This document shows, in pieces, positions 60,701 through 64,000 of a stretch of 64,000 nucleotides of DNA. The stretch spans positions 122,947,193 through 123,011,192 of the forward strand of contig OU015493.1 in the NCBI GenBank assembly GCA_907164885.2, in the 5' to 3' direction. Each line of letters begins with the position of its first letter. Position 1 is the first letter of the stretch. The stretch is from Dolomedes plantarius. Lineage: Eukaryota > Arthropoda > Arachnida > Araneae > Dolomedidae. The translations under genes and the position numbers were made by a program. The notes below the pieces were generated by a model. It had not been told where the DNA came from, searched no databases, and worked only from the letters and a program-made list of their open reading frames with translations.

Positions 60701-63461
60701 TTATTTCCATGTTAAAATTTTCGCTTTAAAGAATCAATCCACCAGTTTTAAGAATCAGTTTACACTCTTCGCTTTCCTTTCATTTTTCAAAAAAAGCCAC
60801 TTAAACTCTCAAAAGGTATGAAGTTCCTTCTTTATTTTTTTTAAAAAAGAAAGTGTGATAAGATGGGATGGAATACAATTGTAAAAGGCATCCCTTTCTT
60901 TGTTAGACATAACATAATAGTTTCCCTTTAAATGCTTTAGATAAACACTGTCCTATTAGCTGACCCAGGTGCATCCTACCTGTCTGGATCCTATTTCACT
61001 TTTCTCCACTGACACACAAAGACAGAGACTCTTTTTTTTTTTTCCCACATCCTGGTTGCGGCTTCCTGGACCCTGAAACACACAAATCTTCGGCGAAGTG
61101 TCCGCTATCACTAAGGCAAACGTGACATTAGTAAATTCAGCACGTTATCAAACCGTGAAACGTAAGCTAGAAGGTGAATCTTTGTCTGAGACTATTAGTA
61201 TTGAAAGAAGTATAAACAGCCTCCCGAAAACTTCATTACGTCAAACTACCATAGAAAACTTTTACTTGCTCCTTTCCCGTAGTTAAAATGTTAAAACTGT
61301 TAAGCAAGTATGTGGTAACAAATATTGGATTTTTTTCTTCTCTTACTACAATCATGTGTATTTACTCTAGAAATTAAGTTGTATTTTTAAAATGATAAAA
61401 AATAATTTTAATAAAAGATAATTAACGTAAATTAAAGCGTATTCTATTGTAAATTATCTCATATATGAGGCGGTGAGAGGCAAAGTGGTGTAAGTCAGTA
61501 AGTCAAGTGGTGTAATTCAAAAGAGTTTAACTGCCAAAACTACAAAAAATTCCACCATAAATTGAACAAATTAAAATTCATAACAATTATTACAACACTG
61601 CAAATAATAACTATTTACAATTCCACCATAAATTGAACATGGAGATTACATATTTGACCCCAAATGAAAAAAGTTGAAAATGTGACTTACACCACTTTGC
61701 CTTTCAATGCCTCATATGTATATATAGGTGTGTGTGTGTGTGCCTCTCCAAAAACCTAAATTTCGGCTATAATAATCAAAAACAGTAATAACAAACGTTA
61801 TTCTTATAAGTAGAAATCACTGTGTGTATATATATATTCATTCTAAAAAAAGTAACTCCCGCTGCATTAGCCACTGCTGCTGCTGTCAAAAGCTTGTCAC
61901 GCTATCTCCTCCGAAACCACTTGGGGTATGGGGTCAAGACCAATACCAATAGATGCAGAAAAATGTGGGGAACAAAGTAAGACATGTCTCATTTTTGTCG
62001 GACTTTAAGTTTTTTTATTTTTTTTATTTTATGTTTTGTGGGAAAATATTGACTTTTTCATCTTCAGATTACGATAACTCGCCAAAAAATGATTGTAGAA
62101 TTTTGATCTTTTTACAATCTAAGACTACAGACATTTCTCTTTCAAACTAGACCTCATTTGTTTAAAAATAATTTAAAACAGACTAATATTTTCATCAAAA
62201 AATGAAACACAGTTTTTCAAGAAATATCGTCCCCTATGTGGATGTAATATCGATGCTCCTAGAGTTTTTATCTTACAAAGAAAATATTTACATCATCTGG
62301 AAGCTGAAAGCTTTCTTATTCATATAAACCTCATTTCTAGTCTATATCTTAAATTTTTCGATTTTTAATTGAATTTTAAAGCATGATTTTAAGCAGTGGT
62401 GAAACGCCCTTCACATTAAGGGTGACAACAGTAAATGGATGGAAGCTGTTACATCGCCCGAGAATCACCCATATGTATCTCGCTATTAGCCATAACAGAG
62501 GAATGAGCCTAGGGGTGAAGCCCCTAGTGTATATATATATATATGTGTATATAAAATTTTTTTTAAATATGTATGTCTAGAATTTTGTATAAGTATTAAA
62601 TAAGAATGGAAGAGAACACCATCAAAAAATTATATAAATTTTGCCCATAAATCCTGCATGGAAATTACCCCAAATTAATAAATCTCTATTTATTAATTTA
62701 TAAGGAGGAAATTTTATTTGCATTAGGTATTGGAGCACAATTAATAGTAATTTGTCCATATAAATGTGTCTGTCATCAGAAACTTCGAAATAATTCATCA
62801 TCTGTAAATCTTAATCTTCACAAACCTATATTTCTAGAAAGAATAACTACTGGATATTTTTTATATTATGTCTTGTTATTTTGTGTTATCTTAGTTGATG
62901 CCCCTCTTATATAATTCAGATATTTATGTGATAAATATTATTAAATATATTATAACAAAAATCTTATATTCCTTTACCTAACAAAAGTGCTCTCAGGGAC
63001 ACACGGCTACTTAATACCCATAACAAGAAATAAAATGATGGTAACTAGTTTCATACTGATTAATATTTCTTCATCTGTGGAGCATTAGGTGGTATTGTCT
63101 CTATGGGCTATCCTAAATGACATGCAATCACATCTAATGCTCCTTGGCCTGATGATGAATTATTAATTAGTTCAAAACTAGATGCACTCCCCTCCCCCTT
63201 TTTTTAGAAGCTGTGTCTTCCATATGTTTCTTGTATGTTATAAAAGTTCTCATTCTTGTATGTACATTGCAAAATATATTTTCATTTGCAGATAAGTCTA
63301 ACTTTAATACAAGCTTTTGGGAAAGATACAGATGCAGGGTTATGGACATTAGATTTTGTCATTGGCAAGTTTGAATCTAATATGATGCTGTGGCAAGGAG
63401 AAGCCAAAGTTCTCACTGAAAGTGCCCAAACGTTATCCATTGTTCTAAACAATACTGAAAG
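31513..63461 (+). CDS. XPO4: Exportin-4, first 15 coding exons (gene runs off the window)
   Basis: Exportin-4 is an importin-beta family nuclear transport receptor that works with RanGTP. It is known to export eIF5A and SMAD3 and to import some Sox factors. Fifteen exons give 2108 coding nt (702 codons plus 2 nt), about the first 60% of a protein that is 1151 residues in human. Exons: 31513-31560, 33194-33299, 33569-33710, 34997-35138, 36376-36492, 39824-39983, 42850-42962, 43748-43905, 45472-45646, 47672-47845, 48566-48696, 51354-51484, 54652-54832, 56723-56882, 63292-63461. All splice sites are GT-AG, every junction keeps phase, and no stop interrupts. Conserved landmarks include APP...EQRHCAEAVF, YVREQLL, DDKIYMEAFE, RLHGQLQR, NEDIHWL and LTHLMSP. 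The HEAT-repeat pattern is expected, not individually assigned. Confidence 0.96.
32854..33028 (+). mobile_element. tRNA-derived SINE in XPO4 intron 1
   Basis: 175 bp with an A-box-like TGATGGCTGAATGTC and a B box GGTTCAAGTCC at the right spacing, an unrelated body, and a short A/C-rich tail. AATCATCTATAA is duplicated exactly on both sides (32842-32853, 33029-33040). The perfect 12-bp duplication points to recent L1/LINE-type retroposition. The parent tRNA is not determined. Confidence 0.9.
33194..33299 (+). CDS. XPO4: XPO4 exon 2
   Basis: TTCTAG acceptor, CTCT|GTAAGT donor. Encodes APPNLVSSEQRHCAEAVF, LNFQKTKSPFQLCQFIL, the start of the importin-beta N-terminal region. Phase 0 in, 1 out. 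Confidence 0.92.
33569..33710 (+). CDS. XPO4: XPO4 exon 3
   Basis: TTGCAG acceptor, CAGG|GTAAAA donor. Encodes NSKSDYVQFQAASLLKHAII, REWKIM and so on; aligns to human SKVDYVLFQAATAIMEAVVREW. Phase 1 in, 2 out. Confidence 0.92.
34997..35138 (+). CDS. XPO4: XPO4 exon 4
   Basis: TTTTAG acceptor, CAGTG|GTACTT donor. Encodes LQSYVREQLLLVVAVMVKRA through SQLISSGDSAV; human LQKYVREQILLAVAVIVKRG. Phase 2 in, 0 out. Confidence 0.92.
36275..36326. repeat. AT microsatellite (intron 5 side)
   Basis: About 52 bp of uninterrupted TA repeats 50 bp upstream of the exon 5 acceptor. Confidence 0.9.
36376..36492 (+). CDS. XPO4: XPO4 exon 5
   Basis: TTTAG acceptor, TTTGAG|GTAAAA donor. 39 codons, QAIGCSILTALLNEFASST and onward; human TLACSILTALLSEFSSSS. 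Phase 0 both sides. Confidence 0.92.
36771..36926. mobile_element. pogo/Tigger-like MITE
   Basis: 156 bp. Inverted ends CAGTAGAATCTCGATCTATC and the complement of GATCGATCGAGATTCCACTG differ at two or three positions, and interior words (AAAACGAT) also mirror. Followed by TA; the left flank reads TG. CAGTxGAATCTCGAT is the pogo/Tigger type end. No coding capacity. Confidence 0.75.
36929..37654 (+). repeat. Interspersed repeat family R1, copy 1 (split by mariner)
   Basis: Starts TACTAGCTGGATACCCATGC and shares the body of the copies at 49138 and 49847 (AAATTAAATACAACAGTCAA; CAGCCCTTTAAGTCCAGCGG; TTTGGTCTGTGAGTTATATG). Its TATATATAGAT tail continues at 38210 after the mariner derivative. No coding sequence; class unknown. 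Confidence 0.8.
37657..38209 (+). mobile_element. Internally deleted mariner-type element
   Basis: 553 bp. Ends CAGGGTGATCGAAAAAGG and its mirror match over about 31 bp with one mismatch, flanked by TA on both sides. Inside, ATG 37859 begins MSTIQEKAQCVLWLAEYKSG, a transposase N-terminus. The sequence then jumps to its C-terminus (VDAIATVAPDMLRNTW, DYRLDMCRATNGAHIETY, stop at 38095) in another frame. The catalytic domain is missing. Confidence 0.9.
39246..39515 (+). repeat. Minisatellite, 77-bp unit, about 3.5 copies
   Basis: ATTTCTGTAATG recurs at 39253, 39330 and 39407, each followed by AATACAGCCAG, ATTAGTGACGG and TACAAACCAC. A decayed fourth unit starts near 39484. It lies in XPO4 intron 5. 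Confidence 0.9.
39824..39983 (+). CDS. XPO4: XPO4 exon 6
   Basis: ATTTCAG acceptor. Encodes KTDLKRLFQFCLQGLSELNK through AEQVLTWNF (human ANQVLSWNF). The donor chosen is ATGATGT|GTATCC, the one that fits the phase of exon 7; GAT|GTGTAT would break the frame. Confidence 0.88.
40217..40259. repeat. TA then GA microsatellite
   Basis: TA repeats run directly into GA repeats at 40246. Intron 6. Confidence 0.85.
40330..40740. other. Possible LTR-like block with inverted repeat, unassigned
   Basis: GC-richer island in intron 6, including GCGCCGGCG near 40372. An exact inverted pair TTCGGGAATGACGT (about 40648) and ACGTCATTCCCGAA (40703) encloses about 41 bp. Could be an element end; not recognised. 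Confidence 0.35.
41371..41909 (+). repeat. Interspersed repeat family R2, + copy
   Basis: Runs from TCTATATAAGTAAAAGAAAA to CTTTACCCGGTTAGT. The same sequence occurs inverted at 46057-46558 (shared: GGAACAATTCCGGGTA, ATGGCATCCATTATG, ATGATTTACGATGTAAACAC). Non-coding; class not known, possibly Helitron-like or Penelope-like. Confidence 0.8.
42850..42962 (+). CDS. XPO4: XPO4 exon 7
   Basis: AAACAG acceptor, TTCAAA|GTGAGT donor. Encodes PRKLVGMFEAQQCPVLRPNF then DVFLDPNVVQLFFK; human MFESSQNVLLKP and MELFF. Phase 1 in, 0 out. Confidence 0.92.
43748..43905 (+). CDS. XPO4: XPO4 exon 8
   Basis: TTTTCAG acceptor, ACAAG|GTATGA donor. Encodes LHWQVRDNPDLCHHTLQCFH, QLASLNG, then FLENLLQLLT; human SLQCLAQLASLHG. 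Phase 0 in, 2 out. Confidence 0.92.
44240..44830. other. Possible hAT-derived non-coding repeat, intron 8
   Basis: GC-rich unit ending GCTGTTTGCCCATCCCTG, the complement of a CAGGGATGGGCAAAC-type hAT end. No matching left end was found. Open frames on both strands here are not recognisable. Confidence 0.35.
45472..45646 (+). CDS. XPO4: XPO4 exon 9
   Basis: TTTCAG acceptor, GAACTG|GTATGT donor. Encodes GPLKDYETIGIANMISRLHM, then FAERAAQEEL; human SAALEEV. Phase 2 in, 0 out. Confidence 0.92.
46057..46558 (-). repeat. Interspersed repeat family R2, inverted copy
   Basis: Complement of 41371-41909, beginning ACTAGCTGAGCTTCGTCCAG and ending at TTTATATAAATAA. The two copies flank exons 7-9 in opposite orientation. 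Confidence 0.8.
46743..47601 (+). mobile_element. Deleted hAT element with exact 8-bp duplication
   Basis: TAAGGTGACCAGA at the left and TCTGGTCACCTTA at the right, flanked by GTATAGTA on both sides (46735-46742, 47602-47609). Retains a frameshifted piece of the hAT dimerisation domain (KIVEYALTLPGTDVATERVF at about 47149-47208, then SVETLKAILCVKYNLTNSCE). A 34-base C run sits near the right end at 47522-47555. In XPO4 intron 9. Confidence 0.9.
47522..47555. repeat. Poly-C run of 34 bases
   Basis: Uninterrupted C tract inside the deleted hAT; prone to sequencing or assembly error. Confidence 0.9.
47672..47845 (+). CDS. XPO4: XPO4 exon 10
   Basis: CTCATAG acceptor, GCAGTG|GTAAGT donor. 58 codons, MQDDKIYMEAFEHLLGAWSI to SPPDGSRAV; human DDMVYMEAYDKLLESW and APDGTR. 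A mariner derivative lies 38 bp past this donor. Confidence 0.93.
47884..48457 (-). mobile_element. Internally deleted mariner-type element, second family
   Basis: 574 bp. CAGGGTGTTTCAAAAAGAAT and its mirror at the right end, TA on both sides (47882-47883, 48458-48459). The minus frame 48355-48050 joins an N-terminus (VTAQQKSFCVLHFAKCESVT, TVQHDFRQ) to a C-terminus (TDMEAVYADMLTKVWDEF) with the catalytic domain missing. It begins 38 bp after the exon 10 donor. Confidence 0.9.
48566..48696 (+). CDS. XPO4: XPO4 exon 11
   Basis: TTTTCAG acceptor, ATTAG|GTACTG donor. Encodes an acidic EEIDEIEEDDRSKYSNQL, then GSFGRMILDHTVPLLI; human EISELQEDDRDQFSDQL. Phase 0 in, 2 out. Confidence 0.92.
49138..49846 (+). 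repeat. Interspersed repeat family R1, copy 2
   Basis: Starts CTAGCTGAATACCCGTGCTT and ends TATATATAGA. Copy 3 follows with no spacer. Confidence 0.85.
49847..50523 (+). repeat. Interspersed repeat family R1, copy 3
   Basis: Starts CTAGCTGAAAACCCGCGCTT and ends AAATATATATAGATT, head to tail with copy 2. About 30 bp shorter than copy 2, with indels near the left end. Confidence 0.85.
51354..51484 (+). CDS. XPO4: XPO4 exon 12
   Basis: TTTTAG acceptor, GCAG|GTATGA donor. Encodes LLEDRITRLHGQLQRIHQQS, then LNEDIHWLVMVA; human LLEERVTRLHGQLQRHQQQ and YEDIHWLILVTG. Phase 2 in, 1 out. Confidence 0.93.
51794..52802 (-). mobile_element. Internally deleted piggyBac element
   Basis: TTAACACTCCGTCGGGC at the left and CCAATGGAGTGTTAA at the right: inverted ends with TTAA at 51794-51797 and 52799-52802. 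Subterminal GTATCTGTCAGATAC-type words appear three times. The minus strand holds only the first third of the transposase. Intron 12 of XPO4. Confidence 0.9.
51985..52514 (-). pseudogene. piggyBac transposase N-terminal third
   Basis: 52514-52188 is an acidic, disordered leader (SDDDDEDILETCEVESDSSE). A frame change leads to VSDEIFEIIVKCTKECISAV and IKAFIGLLLLAGVL at about 52140-51985, the opening of the piggyBac domain (F-x-x-E-I-x-x-x-I-V-x-x-T, E-I-K-A-F-I-G-L-L-x-L-x-G). All catalytic Asp residues are gone. Confidence 0.85.
54652..54832 (+). CDS. XPO4: XPO4 exon 13
   Basis: ACCTAG acceptor, GTGAG|GTACCC donor. Encodes GHVLTTVSEGEPTFIPVKVI through TTLNVLVSPS; human GYLLADDTQGETPLIPPEIM, then NTTLQILGSP. 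Phase 1 in, 2 out. Confidence 0.93.
56723..56882 (+). CDS. XPO4: XPO4 exon 14
   Basis: TTTTAG acceptor, TCTGAA|GTATGT donor. Encodes LIAAVFRLCEVEKRALEANL, THLMSPEVALTCVWFLGRFA; human RLLSAILRVSEVESRAIRAD and LTHLLSP. Phase 2 in, 0 out. Confidence 0.93.
57049..57213. mobile_element. hAT-type MITE
   Basis: 165 bp with ends CAGTGCCAAAACTAG and CTAGTTATGGCACTG. CAGTGCCATAACTAG is a typical Charlie/hAT terminus. Flanking 8-mers TATATATG and CATATTTG agree only loosely. Intron 14. Confidence 0.75.
57697..57779. repeat. AT microsatellite, about 83 bp
   Basis: The longest TA run in the window, ending directly at CTAGCTGAAGTACCTGG. Confidence 0.95.
57780..60605. repeat. Composite repeat region with CCCGGGCA...GCTAGTA ends
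   Basis: The left edge CTAGCTGAAGTACC followed by GCGTTGCCCGGG and the right edge CCCGGGCAATAATGCTAGTA are inverted. In between: the MULE remnant, non-coding sequence, and 59720-59860 with GTCTGTTTGTTTGTCTGC-type words known from many arthropod repeats. Whether the two edges belong to one element is uncertain. Confidence 0.4.
58130..58745 (-). pseudogene. Mutator-like (MULE) transposase remnant
   Basis: Minus-strand 58734-58399 reads SFDISMQIVQALLSFMQGYS, ALEVICMYTNMHLMSSRIFN, the G-x-G/Y-S-A-L-E-x-F/I-C pattern of animal Mutator-like transposases. Downstream on the same strand 58330-58190 reads ANIGVSFDGTWLTRGHTSQI, GVGCVIDILTGYVIY and SKHCPECE, the DGTW-x-x-R-G catalytic region. Frames are broken by stops. 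Confidence 0.75.
60618..61825 (+). mobile_element. Probable Tigger/pogo-like element, decayed
   Basis: Begins CAGTAACCACCGCTTATAGT with an imperfect mirror ATTCTTATAAGTAGAAATCA near 61800-61825. Contains a transposase C-terminus-like frame 61098-61286 ending SLRQTTIENFYLLLSRS, similar to the Q-T-x-I-x-x-F-F tail of Tigger proteins. Another repeat interrupts it at 61463-61719. Assignment tentative. Confidence 0.45.
61463..61719. mobile_element. MITE-like inverted repeat unit
   Basis: TATGAGGCGGTGAGAGGCAA at the left mirrors TTTGCCTTTCAATGCCTCATA at the right. The arms extend through AAGTGGTGTAAGTCA, about 36 bp in all. Interior of about 180 bp with a repeated TTCCACCATAAATTGAAC word at about 61550 and 61622. 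Confidence 0.75.
63292..63461 (+). CDS. XPO4: XPO4 exon 15
   Basis: TTTGCAG acceptor, GAAAG|GTATGT donor. Encodes ISLTLIQAFGKDTDAGLWTL, then AQTLSIVLNNTER; human ISLPFSTAFGADTEGSQWII. Phase 0 in, 2 out; the next exon is outside the window. Confidence 0.92.
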
Positions 63462-64000
63462 GTATGTTATGCACTAGATAATTATCTCGATAATTTAAAG
63501 AATATCTCATATGTCTTGCCATGACAATTGTTTTGATTTTTATCATAAACTACCTATGGTTTTACTAGAGGTATCTTAATTGTACATTAAGATTTTGATT
63601 TTCAAGTTTTAATATTGTCAGTAAACAAGAAGTGTAGTGGTGCTAAATAAAATTTCTGATGATTTCTGATTGTATATTATTATATATTTTAATTAGATCT
63701 GTAGTATTTAAGTAAAAACTAGTTTTAAAATTGTATATAACATTTAAAAAATACTTATTAAAATTTCAACTGAAACTTTAAATTTGATTTTTCTCCTTTC
63801 AGTTTGAAATATATTTGTTTCCAGGTATGCATTAAACTACTATTTTGCAATTTTCCTGATACCATCAACAAAAGTTTTCCTGATACCATTGACACACACA
63901 CACACACAGACAAAATAAATAATGCAAATTATTTCTGGAATTCTATTACAATTTACTATGGTATGTTTCATAGGCATTCAATAGAGTACAGAAGATTTAA

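Noticed and set aside
63820..63990. A further XPO4 exon at the window end
   Set aside because: No frame gives the expected continuation after the LNNTER end of exon 15; the next exon must lie outside.

Overview
The window is eukaryotic nuclear DNA: AT-rich, full of microsatellites and transposon wreckage, with two intron-containing host genes on the + strand and clear GT-AG splice sites. Both proteins are animal (an ionotropic glutamate receptor and exportin-4). The mobile elements (Tc1-like, internally deleted mariners, ZMYM1-type hAT, BEL/Pao, Jockey-like LINE, piggyBac, MULE) are a typical arthropod mix. The transposase and LINE sequences look most like those I know from spiders, but the species cannot be fixed from sequence alone.

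Layout. 1-6.3 kb: the 3' end of a kainate-type ionotropic glutamate receptor gene (M4 exon 2085-2353, terminal exon 5986-6129, polyA signal at 6295). Its last intron holds a 5'-truncated Ty3/gypsy-like element whose integrase lies upstream of RT/RNase H, plus a MITE. A Tc1-like element fills the upstream intron (73-1578).

6.3-31.5 kb: intergenic transposon graveyard. LINE 3' ends come first (6.5-7.75 kb). A hAT element (from about 8.5 kb) follows, its transposase split by a mariner-type element with a DD41D triad, which is itself split by an LTR-like element carrying an envelope-like remnant. A second Tc1-like copy, a foldback element and a gypsy LTR/gag piece also sit in or against the hAT. 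Next is a BEL/Pao element (19449-27024) with an exact 5-bp target duplication, an inverted RT segment, and a 5.2-kb piggyBac-type element inserted at TTAA inside its 3' LTR. A ZMYM1-like hAT scrap and a 5'-truncated Jockey-like LINE with a single stop codon complete the region.

31.5-64 kb: the first 15 coding exons (about 702 codons) of exportin-4 (XPO4), every junction in phase; the rest of the gene lies beyond the window. The introns carry a tRNA-derived SINE with a 12-bp duplication, two internally deleted mariner derivatives, a pogo-like MITE, a deleted hAT with an 8-bp duplication, a deleted piggyBac with TTAA ends, two families of non-coding interspersed repeats, a 77-bp minisatellite, a MULE transposase remnant, a probable Tigger remnant and long AT microsatellites.

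The two host genes look intact where visible; every transposon coding region is damaged. No bacterial operon, CRISPR array or rRNA is present. The most unusual signals are the integrase-first gypsy element, the nested insertions whose order can be read from duplications and split reading frames, and the internal inversion in the BEL/Pao element.
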